Below are positions 21,568 through 32,424 of a stretch of DNA of 64,000 nt, in pieces. Position 1 is the stretch's first letter. Each line of letters begins with the position of its first letter. A program made the position numbers and the translations under genes. The notes beneath the pieces are model-generated. The model was not told where the DNA came from, ran no database searches, and was given only the letters and a program-made list of their open reading frames with translations. The stretch is from Eretmocerus hayati (taxonomy: Eukaryota; Arthropoda; Insecta; Hymenoptera; Aphelinidae), in contig CM056741.1 of assembly GCA_029851415.1 (NCBI GenBank), forward strand, positions 83,528,282 to 83,592,281, read 5' to 3'.

Positions 21568-22480
21568 ACAGGGAACTTTCGAACGGGCCAGCAACTTCTG
21601 CCACCGAGTTGGTGGCAGCACTTGCCGGTCCATTCAGTCGGTCGGCGTGGCGCTCGCGCGGGCAAGAGGAAGCCGCGCTGCGCGTCACCGGCCGGCAATC
21701 TTGGGATGGCAGCCGCCTGTAGCAGACCTCCCTGTACATCGATATATAAAATTCGCCGCGTGCGTGCTCCAGGAGTCCGCCCAGTAAGGGCCTAGTGATC
21801 GCGCCGCGGGTGGTCCAGAATGACTGTGAGTGATCAGTGGTGAGTGACCCAGACTTGTACCAGCAGTCGCTGGGTACGCGGGTGCTACACACAACCACAT
21901 CTCGCCCAGGGCACCCGTACCCTGGAGGGTGACTCTGCCCGGGCGACCAGAGACAACGTGCGAGAGCGAGATAGAGAGACAGCTGCAGTACGCAGCAGTA
22001 TCATCAGCAGACGTGCAGGAGTGCTGCTCCTGCACTGCTCCTGCACTAGCAGTGCAGGAGCAGTGCTATGTAGTGTTTGCCCGGACGACGTCAGCTGACG
22101 CGGTGAGTGGCCCTCCAAATGTCTCCCCAGTGCACGCTTGCCCTTATCGTTGCCCTTATCTTTGGAGAGTCGTGTCGCGAAGGCTAGCTACCGGGCAGTC
22201 TATCCCCCGCTTGACGACGTGGTGAGCTTTTCTCGTCCGTGGGCGATCCGCCGCCTCACCACGTCGTCACCGGTCCACCCAACTCCCCGCGTCCAGGTTA
22301 GCATACTCGATTCGGCCATGTTAGGCCACGCGGGTCGTTAAAGCGGCCATTTTCGCGTAGCAGATCCAACTTCCGGAGACGGAAGCGCGGAGTTGGAGGG
22401 ATACGGGCCCGCCGCGTGGGGACAAGATGCTCCCCTCTCGAGTTAGCCCCGCCCACTTATATATGGGCATTTCTGCGGTA
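21568..22480. other. GC-rich block, possible promoter or LTR-like region
   Basis: A ~900-bp stretch clearly richer in G+C than its surroundings. It holds a TATA-like GATATATAAA at 21741-21750, a perfect 16-bp hairpin at 22032-22066, and a donor-like GCGGTGAGT near 22098. Overlapping frames on both strands reflect low stop density in GC-rich DNA. I cannot connect it to a coding exon; it may be the 5' region of a gene outside the readable model or a decayed LTR. Confidence 0.3.
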
Positions 22481-23010
22481 ACCAACTGAAGTGAATTCTG
22501 ACTATTGTGTATATGGGCATTTCCGCTACAAGTGACTTTTATTGATCTTGAGATATTGAATATTGAACATTTCGACGGACATTTGAGGAACATTCACGCC
22601 TTGGGTGGCGTTGTAATTAGGTTTATCGACCTGCGAGTCGTTACATGAAGTTCTGATAGAGATAAATCGTATATTTTATATTTTCAGACAAATCCCGTGT
22701 GTTCATTCGATCCATTTGAAATTATATAAAAGTGTCCGCAGCATATGATTTTCGCGATTCACAGGTGCTCCCAATTTCCCCCGCCGTCCCGCCCTTCGTG
22801 GCGCGGGGTACCTGGCCCTGACCTGATCCGGCCTAAAATAAGTGAGGTGACGTGGGTGGGTTCAGTTTTTCAGGTGAACATCCCCTTGCAGAAATCCTCC
22901 CCGTTACACACCTCAAAGCGAAAAATTGAGTCAAACGTGAATGAAATATAATTGTTTTAGAATCAACGGGCCATGATAATCGTTTCACAGTTCTGTTGAC
23001 TTTCCAAAAA
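22481..23010. other. Unassigned sequence
   Basis: Contains a 17-base phrase TATATGGGCATTTC(T/C)GC twice (~22459 and ~22511). Otherwise nothing recognisable. Confidence 0.4.
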
Positions 23011-24575
23011 TCTACTCAAACTTCTCATCACCAACATCATGGTGGAAAAGAAAAAGACGAACTTCGATATGGACTACATCTTCAGCATCTAATTCAACGT
23101 ATCGCATCCCGCCAGCAGCTTCAAACATATCATCAAGTATTGTATTTTCGCGATTTAAACTTCATGAGTCAGGTCTATACTGGGAATTCATAATTTGACG
23201 TATTTCTTAAGTTATGAAGCAAAGATTTCGATTGCGAATGATAGATTAACTGAAGTCTACTTGAAATGCATCAGTGAAAATGATGTATTTTGTTCATTAA
23301 ATTGGGAGAACCCGATTTTGATGAGTTATTGCAGTGATTTGGAAGTATATTGCAAAGTTGCTGCAAGGCATCATATGTATGAGGGTTCCCACGGAACTTT
23401 CAACTTTTGTGTTACTGCAGTGTTCCAAGAGTATCTTGAACTATTCGGAGTTCGCAAGAGTCGCATTCAATAGTATTTGGCATCATTCAATATGGACTAC
23501 ATTCTTTTTTGTTGAAACGCATCCTGATTTGTCAATAGCAGACCGCAAAAGATGATTTTTGGGTAGTTTACAAACGTATCAATGCGATTTTTTGAATTGA
23601 TAAAGCTGTAACGAAAATACCTATGCCTCAATTACTTCGGTGGAATGATATATACAACTACTTATCTCATTTTCTGAGAAAATCTTTGATTCAGAGGTGT
23701 GCGCTGATTTGGATATGATATTAGCTCTCATTTATCGATGTAACCGAGTTTTGTGGGGAAACTTCCTCTGGCTATTGTTGACGAAAATTATGGAATATCT
23801 TCCTCAAAACGGAGAATTTAGCAAAGAGTTTACAAGTTGGAAACAAGACGAATCGAATCCCGTTTGTTTTGTGAGTGTGCGTTGATCCGGACAAATTTTA
23901 TAAAGCTTCAAAGCTCATAGAGTTATCGCGCCACTGGCTTTGAAGATGGTCATCTTCTGATGCCATACTCAGGAGACGCGAAGCACAAGGTTGGGACGTT
24001 GTGCTCTTCCTTCTTCATCACAGAAAGGATATGACCGCACTGTTTTGAGTTGCAATTGTCGATCGGTATTTCGGTGAGAAGCTGAGGAGAAACATTTGAA
24101 TCCGGATGGTAAGCTAAATAAGCCTCTAAATGTGATGGTATCGCGATTTTCTTGATTTTTACATAGTATACGGCTGAAATATGAACAAAATAACACCACA
24201 GTGTATTCTAGAAATGGCAATGAGACTTATAGCTCTTGACTCGATTTTCGAAATGTACATCGAATTTCGGAGAAATCGGTGATGAAATTCATCTTAAAGT
24301 CAAGTCAGGCAAAACATAATCCGTATCGATCGTCTAGACAATGTTTCGAATCGAATCTATTCGATTGAAGTTGATTCACGAATGTTTCAAGTGTGAAATT
24401 CCGTACATGTTCTGAACCAGATACCTCGGCTTGGAAGAGAGTGGCACCACTTTTTCACATGTTTTCAAGGTCCAAGAATCACATGAAACCCATTTCAAAC
24501 GTGTGCGATGAGAAAATTCCTTTCTTACTGCAGAGGGTCAATAGTTGAAAGTTCCACAGAAACCCTCATATACAG
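23011..24575 (+). mobile_element. Third, partial copy of the 6.8-kb family
   Basis: 23011-23590 matches 12200-12769 and 23600-24575 matches 14871-15850 without the 2.1-kb insertion, so this copy preserves the empty site. It lacks the GC-rich ends and the gag-like part. Frames 23195-23473 and 23697-23885 parallel 12410-12642 and 14970-15194; stops separate them. Confidence 0.85.
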
Positions 24576-24995
24576 ATTCCGTTGAGATGAATATACAAAC
24601 TGAATGAATTCAAAGATGAGATGAAAGAATTATGTCCTACAATTGACTACTCGTTCCGAAAAATGGGATCATTCTCATGTATTGGTGATTATTGGGAGAA
24701 ACATTGTTATTTTCACATTTTCAATGAGTTTCTGTACACTGTGGCCGAGTGAGTGTACTGATATTGTAGATTAGTAAGTAATCAGCCACTCAATCATTCT
24801 CAACAGCCGGGTTGCAAGGCTACCGCATGCCCGTGATTCGATTTCAAACTGCAATATCTTTCACTTCAACTTCGTGGGTACCGATTCACAAAGGTCCCGG
24901 AGGGATCAGAAAAATGCCGGAGTCATCGTTTGCTGCTCTGTGATCAGCCCTTTTTGCCGTAAAACTCAAAATTGGGAAACGGTTGATTAATGTTC
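24576..24995. other. Unassigned sequence
   Basis: No gene or repeat seen. The gypsy relic does not continue here beyond the 24996-25599 palindrome. Confidence 0.45.
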
Positions 24996-25599
24996 TTTTC
25001 GATACACTGTGCGTAAAAGTGCACTTTGCGCACAGTTTGTTGACTTTTACTCACAGTTTATCGAAAAGTATAGTTAGATACACCGGTGTGAAACCTATTA
25101 TTCGCATCCTCGTGATGATTCCGACCGTCGCCTACGGCTCGGGCCGGAAACCCGTCACTCGGACGCGAATAAAATGTTTTACGCCCTTGTATCGAAATGT
25201 ACTATTTACGCACAGATATTACTTTGCGCACGATTTCAAGAACTTCGCGTACTGTAAAACTGTGCGCAAAATTACTCTTATGCACGGTTTCACTTTTACG
25301 CACTAGAATCTGAACGTCAGTGGAATCATGATCAACCTTGCGCACCGCACAGCCGTACCAAAATTGACTTTTACGCACAGTATATCAAAATGGTTCATTT
25401 CGATACAAGGGCGTAAAACGTCTTATTCGCGTCCGAGTGATGGGTTTCCGGCCCGAGCTGCAGGCGAGGGTCGGAATCATCACGAGGATGCGAATAATAG
25501 GTTTCACGTCCATGTATCTAACTATACTCTTCGATAAACTGTGAGTTGAAGTCGACAAACTGTGCGCAAAGTGCTTTTTTACGCATAGTGTATCGAAAA
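24996..25599. mobile_element. 604-bp palindromic element at the edge of the gypsy relic
   Basis: Ends read TTTTCGATACACTGTGCG and, inverted, TTTTCGATACACTATGCG. The arms (24996-25212 and 25380-25599) include a TATTCGCATCCTCGTGATGA block and repeated 'ACTTT(T/G)(A/C)CGCACAGT' words. The loop keeps further GTGCGCAAA copies. Frame 25518-25958 runs from gypsy into this arm, showing that it interrupts the gypsy coding region. Target duplication is uncertain (TAATGTTC versus CAATATTC, six of eight). Confidence 0.75.
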
Positions 25600-27257
25600 C
25601 AATATTCTTCCACTGAAAGTTCGTTTCGACGAAGAGAATACTCCTTTCCATCATCGGAAAGATCTTGAAACCTTGGCCAACCAAAAATGTAGTATTTCAT
25701 GATTTTCGATAGAGTTTCATCTCTTTTAGTTTCTAATCTCACCTGTCCAGAATCGATTATGTTCGTGTTCTCACAGGTGAAGTGAAAATCCTTCGAAAGG
25801 TCTGTATCATCTTCAATAGGTAATCGTGAAAGAGCATGACAATTACCGTTTCGTGTCGTTTTTATCCATTCTATATCATACTCAAAACTCGATAGAAAAA
25901 ATTGCCCATTGTTGTAATCTTGAAGCAGCTGTTTGCGGTTAAGGTAGTTGTACACCAAAATTATTCATCAACAGAATTTCTCGAGATTCTGCAGAGAGAT
26001 AGTTCCAATATCGAAGAGTACGTGTGCAAAATTCCAGAACGGCTGACCATCCCGTTTTAGAGTATCGATCGTCACAATTTGTCCAGTTTTGCACATTTTT
26101 AACATTGCGCTTATGGGAGCGGGCCCCAAAAACAGCACAAAAATGGGTCCAGCGCAAAACCTGATCAACAGAAAACGGTGGGACTGCGAGAGATCCGAGT
26201 TTATGTATCAATAAATCATATGGCCAAGCCTGGAGATGATGGACCACGTCGTTTTTTAGTAATTGTTCATACAAAGCATAGAATGCAAAAAATGCGACAC
26301 GTGATTTCGATTTTAGGGTAGATAACTTTGGAAACCATGCCTGATTCTGTTCAGGAAGGCTTAGATGACCGTTTTCGTTTGTTGTTTGATGGAAAAAGTG
26401 CAGTTATTAACAATAATAATAATTTCGAATATTTTGATGTGGGCAAAAAAGTAAGGTTAAGTCTCTTTGACTCACGTAGTTGGTTTACAACTACCTTAAC
26501 CGTTTATAGGTCCGAAAATCGTCTCAATCGGTTGATGATCGGTTCTTAGAATAATTTTGCGACCATAAACAAAATCATAGAATTTGGTGGAACCAAAAAC
26601 AATCGCACTAGCCTCTTCGTCAATAATTGCCCCGTTGAGTTATTTTCCTGGATTACGTTTCGACGCAAATGCTATGGGTTTTTCAGAGCCACCCTTATGT
26701 TTGTGAGATAAGATAGCAGTTAACCCATAATGAGATGCATCGCATGAAAGTACTAGCTGTTCATTGTCATCATAATGCATCACAATCAGCATCCCACTAA
26801 AATTCATCTTCCTTTGTACAGTCAAATAAAGGTGTCAATTTGTCAGCTCTGTTATTTGAAAATCTTGCGTAAAAATGTATAAACCCTAAGAAGGATGACA
26901 ACTATTTTAGGTTTTCTGGTTCAGGTGCTCCATAAATTGCCCTCACCTTCTCTTTCGACTTATGTAAGCTTTCTATATCTATGAGTATCCTAATATATTC
27001 ATCCCATTTTTCATTATGTCACATTTTTCTATATTGAGGCGTAATCCGCGGTCTAGAAGCCGCGCACAAACCAGTTTCAAATTCTTTCGTGCTCTTCATC
27101 AGTTGAGCCTGTTACGTGGAAATTATCCATGTAAGCGAAAGTAGTAGGGATACCTGGTAGGGTCTCATCGATAACCGGTTGAAAATCACCTGGGGCATTA
27201 GCCGTTCCTTCAAACATGCGCCTATATCTAAATAGCCCCAAGTGCGTGATTATCGTG
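25600..27257 (-). pseudogene. Ty3/gypsy polyprotein, end of RT, RNase H and start of integrase
   Basis: Reading the minus strand down from 27257: THLGLFRYRRMFEGTANAPGDFQ, then the RT active-site block FAYMDNFHV, where YMDN replaces YMDD. RNase H follows with LSCDASHYGLTAILSH (26640-26825), then IIDEEASAIVFGSTKFYDFVYGRK and TDHQPIETIFGPING. A TTAA MITE interrupts here (25943-26495). It resumes TAASRLQQWAIFLSSFEYDIEWIK and NCHALSRLP, then the pre-integrase RRNELSVEEYC, where the 24996-25599 palindrome cuts it. Stops and frame changes are frequent. The upstream part is on the other side of the BEL insertion. Confidence 0.85.
25943..26495. mobile_element. 553-bp TTAA-flanked MITE inside gypsy RNase H
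   Basis: Ends GGTAGTTGTACACC (25943-25956) and GGTTTACAACTACC (26482-26495), with TTAA at 25939-25942 and 26496-26499. Deleting it with one TTAA rejoins FGPING to PQTAASRLQQWAIFL in one frame of the gypsy RNase H, apart from one in-frame TAA made by the TTAA itself. This confirms both borders. A second TTAA MITE with different TIRs lies at 12880-13259. Frames 25939-26274 and 26328-26549 inside it are not recognised. Confidence 0.85.
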
Positions 27258-27887
27258 TGTTGAGTACAACGCATCATTTCAAATCATCCAAATAAACTGC
27301 AGTTCTTGTGATGCGCAAAATTTATATTTCTTGATGTGACGCATTTTCTAAGGCATTGTACTTGCCGAGAGCCATAGATGCGTCGAAACCTTCACCGGCC
27401 CAAAATCATCACTGAGGCCGGAAACAGTGCCTTTGTCTCTAGCGAGTAAGTCGAGATTAGTTTTACGACCGTCTCTGGCTCTCGGCATCTGTCGACTTTT
27501 CCGTCGCAGCACTCGAATTTTCTGGCATTCAGCCGGCTCTGTCGGTCTTTTTTTCATAACATTCATGTGTTCCAGCATGTATGAGAAATTTGTAATTTTC
27601 TATATTTAAGAGTGTGCATGTACACCCTCATATACATTTACACTACCCTCTACCACCAAGAAGGAGCCGCTCTCAAGGAACGGTGTATGCCGCCATGAAT
27701 TTAGTCAGCAATCAGCAGCTAAGCTGAACGCATGTACCCTTATACCTCTCAATAAAGCAGCGGCAGTTATATTCATTCGTCCGTTTTTTCTCAAATCTGC
27801 TTTCGTGATAATCGATCCTCATAACGAAATCAATCGTATCGGTCTAATCACCGGTACGATGCACCGTTGAAAAACGGGCATTTCACA
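27258..27887 (+). repeat. BEL 5' LTR
   Basis: 630 bp, TGTTGAGTAC...TTTCACA. Has AATAAA near 27752. Differs from the 3' LTR by about 21 substitutions by hand count (roughly 3%) and lacks 18 bp found there. A low divergence of this sort argues for relatively recent insertion compared with the gypsy host. Confidence 0.92.
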
Positions 27888-27905
27888 TGGTGACCCCGAC
27901 GTGAT
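27888..27905 (+). promoter_or_regulatory. Primer-binding site, tRNA-Trp type
   Basis: TGGTGACCCCGACGTGAT directly follows the 5' LTR. It is complementary to the 3' end of animal tRNA-Trp including CCA as I recall it (…ATCACGTCGGGGTCACCA), an 18-base match. It would prime minus-strand DNA synthesis. Confidence 0.85.
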
Positions 27906-28325
27906 GTGAAGTTGCGTCGACAAAAGCAACCGTGTGTCACGAGTGCGAGTTCAAAGTGCAACGAGAACGCGTGAGTGATCCCGTTTCCGTGGAAAACGGG
28001 TGATTCGTGAGTGGATTTGCTATCTGGTCTGCGGTTCTAGCAGCAAATAAGATCGCTAACGACTTGGGCATATTCTCCAAGGATATGCAAATACGATTAC
28101 ATCGCATCTAGAGAAGATTGCGTGAACGTTGTATCCTGCACGTAGGGCGTGCATATCGAACTTTGGCGCTTTCAGAAGGAAAGCACAATCGCTGGCGACC
28201 CTTACAAGGGTTATCGAACATCGAACGGCGGCGCATTCATGAGTGATGCATTTATGTCGCAACGCCTTGACAGGTAACGAACGAAACAAAATCGATATCC
28301 GCATGGGACGCACCGATGCTCTAAC

Positions 28326-29880
28326 GTGATACTACTCGATCAACCTATCATCAATCTGCAGGGTCGCACACCTCGTGACTCGACGGTCCTGACACGAACT
28401 TCGGCGTATGCTCGGAATTCGACCTGTATCGGTGTCTTCTGCAAGAAACAACGACCAATCCTGGTTGCAGACATCGGCATAAACTTCATCAACATTGTTA
28501 TGAACCTCATAGCGTCATTTATTGAGGTATGTTCAATAATTAAATCAACAAGTTGTGTCCAATATCGCATTGACCGAAATAACATGGAGTCAAATCGTCG
28601 CCTGAACGTTCTTTTACGAAAAACGAAAGATATCGAGGAACGAATTGATTCCTTTAAGGACTTTTTGAAAGGATTCACATTCAATAACCCCGCGTCTTCC
28701 CCAGAGTTACACATTCGCACACAAGAAATACGATCGCTGTCATCTAAATTTGATGACATTCACGACGAGATACATTCATTCGATACTGACACTGATTACA
28801 GTTTGGAAAAACGGTCTTTACGTGACTCTTTTTACTCGGTATTGGACAAGGCTCAGTATTTCTTTGAATCTGCAGGTTCACAATCGAGTTCTGATGGAAC
28901 GTATGACAGTCTAAGAGGGCTTAATTCAAAGGGCTCTCGCAGCTCTATCTCCTCGAACAACCAAAATGACTTTGAAACGCGGACCCTTCTGGGTACTCAT
29001 CCCGACCGTTCGTTCATTAGACTTCCGGAAGCTAGAATCCAACTTTCGACGGTAAATTTGAGAAATTTCTGAGTTTCAAAAATCGCTTCGAACGCATGAT
29101 CCACAACAATCCTCATTTGAGGGAAATGGACAAACTCCAATACCTCCAATCAGCATTGAAAGGAGAAGCTTTACGCAAAATCTCCGGCTTAGACGACACT
29201 GAAAGGAATTATGATTACGCTTGGGAAAATTTCATAAATGCTTAGTATGACCGTAGAATCTTGATTTCTCGTCACATGAGCTTGCTTTTACGTTTGCCTA
29301 CGCAAGAAAGGGAAACCGCCGAAGGATTAACTCCCCTTGCCGACGAAGTTCAACAGCATATCCAATCATTGCAAGCAATGGATATCGATTTAACATCTGA
29401 AATGGTTGTCGCTATTAACGAAGAGAAACTACATCGTTACACTCTCGATAAATGGGAGGACAAGTTAGAGGATGGCAAATTCTCAACTTTTGAAAAACTC
29501 AAAAAATTCTTGTATCGCACGGCTCGACGTATATCTAAACGTAGAGGTGACCATTTGGCCAAAGATGAACCATCCAGTCAACCGAACAAAAAACGTAAAG
29601 TCGAATCGAAGGGGCAAGCGTTTTTAGCTTCTACGCAATCCAAATGTCCCATTTGCTTAGAATCACATCCTCCATACAAGTGCAGCACTCTCCTGCAATT
29701 ATCGGTAGATGATCGCAGAAAGAAGGTCAAAGAAGCAAATTTGTGTCAATTATTTCTACAAGAGTAAGCACAGGGTAAAGGATTGCAAATATGGTAAATG
29801 CCAAAAATGTATCGAAAAACACAATACGTTGCTACATAGTGAGCCACCAAACGATAAACGCACCGATGCTGGTGAGAAAT
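28326..29880 (+). pseudogene. BEL/Pao gag region
   Basis: Frame 28326-29072 (a likelier start is ATG 28584, MESNRRLNVLLRK) begins with a coiled-coil-like region. It shifts near 29041 into PTFDGKFEKFLSFKNRFERM...LQYLQSALKGEALRKISGL, the DUF1759 block typical of BEL/Pao gag. A TAG ends that frame near 29246. A further shifted frame (29261-29767) continues with LLLRLPTQERETAEGLTPLADEVQQHIQSL and the zinc-binding CPICLESHPPYKC. The second knuckle, HRVKDCKYGKCQKC-EKHNTLLH, lies at 29766-29835 in another frame. At least three disruptions. Confidence 0.85.
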
Positions 29881-29900
29881 GACCATCACAGCATACGTGT

Positions 29901-30602
29901 TTGACTTCCCAGATATCCATTCCAACTTACTCGGTGATGACCAGTGCAATAGTAAACGTCTTCAATTTTGAGCGCAATAAAATCAAAGCGAGAGTTTTAC
30001 TTGACACAGGCGCGACAGCAAATTTCGTAACGAATGACCTCGTTGAAAAACTGCAGCTTCCAAAACACGAATATCACGTTGCTATCTACACTTTGGACAA
30101 TTTGACCACAGCTGTCGAGAATATGGTGTCCATCACATTTCAGTCTCTTTACAATTCCTATAAGCGAACTCTGCAATTTCTCGTTGTACCACATATCTCA
30201 AGTTCCACACCAGCGGAATTGATACCGAGACAAAAGCTCAGAATCCCGAGAAACATTCGTCTCGCGGATCCGGATTTCCATAGACCCGCGCCAATAGACA
30301 TGTTGATCAATACTGGAACTACCTTACCACTATTTTCGATTGGTTCGATCAATTTGTCCGAAGGTGGCAATGATCTTTATCTACAGAAAACCAAGTTGGG
30401 TTGGGTTGTCGGTGGAAGTTTTGACACCCATTCAAGCACGAAATCTAGGGAGAAATCGGACTGTTATATCGTAGATCTTCAAAAATCAATCGAGAAATTC
30501 TGGAACATCGAGGATTTGGATAATAGATCCAAACTCACCGACGAAGAAACTCAGTGTGAAGAACATTTCATCAAAAACGTCAAACGGAGTCAAGATGGGT
30601 GA
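29901..30602 (+). pseudogene. BEL/Pao aspartic protease region
   Basis: ARVLLDTGATANFVTNDLVEKL contains the D-T-G-A active-site triad of the retropepsin-like DUF1758 protease. It continues with RIPRNIRLADPDFHRPAPIDMLINTG (family: LADP.F..p..ID+LIG.D..) and KTKLGWVVGGS (family: T.LGWVv.G). Length is as expected. A TGA at 30600-30602 stops the frame just before YIVALPFKK, so the RT part no longer reads through. Confidence 0.88.
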
Positions 30603-31698
30603 TACATAGTCGCACTTCCCTTCAAAAAATCACCTCAATCATTAGGCCAATCAAAGCCCCAAGCTCTCAAGCGGTTGATTGCCTTGCAGAAAAAGTCCAG
30701 AAAAAATCCAGAATTTCAAACTGAGTATAAAAGAGTTCTTGATGACTATTTGCATTCTAAACATATCGTCGCCCCCGACGAAGAAAAACACGTCCCCATT
30801 TAAGAATGCATTGGGAGAACAATGGGAGGTGTTTTTCTTCTTCGGGGGTGACGATATGTCCTTGATTGAGAATCCGACCGCATCAGATGGCTTTTACATG
30901 CCACATCCCGCCGTCATGAAAGAATCGAGCAATACTACGAAATTGCGCGTTGTGTTTGATGCATCCGCAGAAACTTCGTTTGGCGAATCACTCAACGATT
31001 TGCTAATGGTTGGTCCCACTATACAGGATGACCTCTTCATCTCGATCATCAGATTTCGATTTTACGTGTACGTGCTCCTCGCCGACATAGAGAAGATGTA
31101 TCGTCAATTTCTCGTGAGAGATGAAGACCGAATTTACCAAAAAATCCTTTGGATGGTAGATGGCATTCTTCAAGAACTCTCTCTGAACACTGTCACATTT
31201 GGTGAAGCATCGGCCGCACTTCAAGCTATTCGATGCCTTTTTCAATGAGCCAAAGACGATGGTCATAATTTTCCACTGGCCGCAAAGATACTTACGAAGG
31301 ATATGTACGTTGATAACATGATAACTGGAACCAATTCTATTGAGGAAGGTCGAGAAGTTTACAAACAAATAACTCAGCTTTTGAGCTGCGCCAAATTGAA
31401 CATGAGACAGTGGTCGTCAAATGAACCTAGTAATCTTGAAGGTGTCGATGAGAAATCACTTGATAACGAATTTCGAATCAATAGAGATTGTATTCTGAAA
31501 GCGTTGGGAATATCTTGGAAAGCCAAAGAAGATTCATTCACGTATTTTATACGCGCACCAGACGCGAATGAATGCGTTACCGAAAGATTTATCCTTTCCG
31601 AAATCGCCAAGTTATTCGACCCACTGGGTCTCATCGGACTGGTGATTACTTTTGCTAAACAAATCATGCAAGAGTTGTGGCAGACAAAGGTTGATTAA
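30603..31698 (+). pseudogene. BEL/Pao reverse transcriptase region
   Basis: After the TGA the frame gives YIVALPFKKSPQSLGQS and LKRLIALQKKSRKNPEF. A 99-bp imperfect inverted duplication then interrupts it (30761-30859). RT proper follows: PHPAVMKESSNTTKLRVVFDASAET, SLNDLLMVGPTIQDDLF, and VLLADIEKMYRQFLV with the first catalytic Asp. A TGA near 31246-31248 and the active-site block MYVDNMITG, YVDN in place of YVDD, follow. It ends with the ALGISWKAKEDSF and ERFILSEIAKLFDPLGLIG connection. Inactive by stops and the D to N change. Confidence 0.9.
30761..30859. repeat. Short imperfect inverted duplication inside BEL RT
   Basis: ACATATCGTCGCCCCCGACG (30761 on) through AAACAC (30791) is inverted at 30829-30859 with two mismatches in 31 bases and a 37-base loop. 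The duplicated arm is anti-sense to the coding sequence and adds sequence the BEL protein does not need. Confidence 0.85.
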
Positions 31699-31715
31699 GT
31701 CGAGTCAGCCCTATC

Positions 31716-32424
31716 ATCGATACATCACCTATGGACGACTTTCTGTGAACAAATAAAATCACTCGAGAGTCTAGCGATACGGCAAAAGGTACTCGCGGAT
31801 CGAGCCGAGACCGTCCAAATTCATGGATTTTGTGATGCTTCAAAAAAGGGATACGGAGCGTGTCTATACGTGAGATCTCAAGATGTTAATGGAAAATTTC
31901 AATGTTCATTACTGTGTGCTGAGTCGCGAGTAGCGCCTTTGAAAGAACTCACCATACCGAGATTGGAACTGTGTGGCGCGGTATTGTTAGCTGACTTATA
32001 CGAGAAAGTCGCACCATCAATTAACATCGAAATCGAATCCACTACCTTTTGGACTGATTCTCAAATCGTGTTACATTGGTTGCACATGAAACCGAGTCTC
32101 TTGAAAGTTTTCGTATCAAATAGAATTTCTTCAATCAAAGAAAAAACTGAGGTATCGCGTTGGAAACACGTTCGTTCACAGGATAACCCAGCTGACAAGC
32201 TATCTCGTGGACAGCTACCAAACGAATTTCTCAACAATCAACTATGGATCAACGGTCCCAATTGGCTTTCGCAGGGAACCTTCACCTGGCCAAAATCCGA
32301 TTTCCAACCGGGTTCCCAATCGGTACCTGAGACGAAAAAAGTTCACTGTATGACGGTCCAAATTTCGACAAAAATTTTCGAATCTTATTCAATATTCACA
32401 AAGATGAAACGCGTCGTGGCATAG
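31716..32424 (+). pseudogene. BEL/Pao RNase H region
   Basis: VQIHGFCDASKKGYGACLYVRSQ supplies the first Asp. LLCAESRVAPLKELTIPRLELCGAVLLADL holds the catalytic Glu (RLEL), and TTFWTDSQIVLHWL the next Asp. WKHVRSQDNPADKLSRG closes the domain. The order and spacing are those of BEL/Pao RNase H. It is separated from RT by a TAA at 31696-31698 and ends at a TAG at 32422-32424. Confidence 0.9.

Noticed and set aside
21566..22341. Clustered frames on both strands in the GC-rich block
   Set aside because: Low stop density expected at high G+C; no domain or codon-bias evidence.
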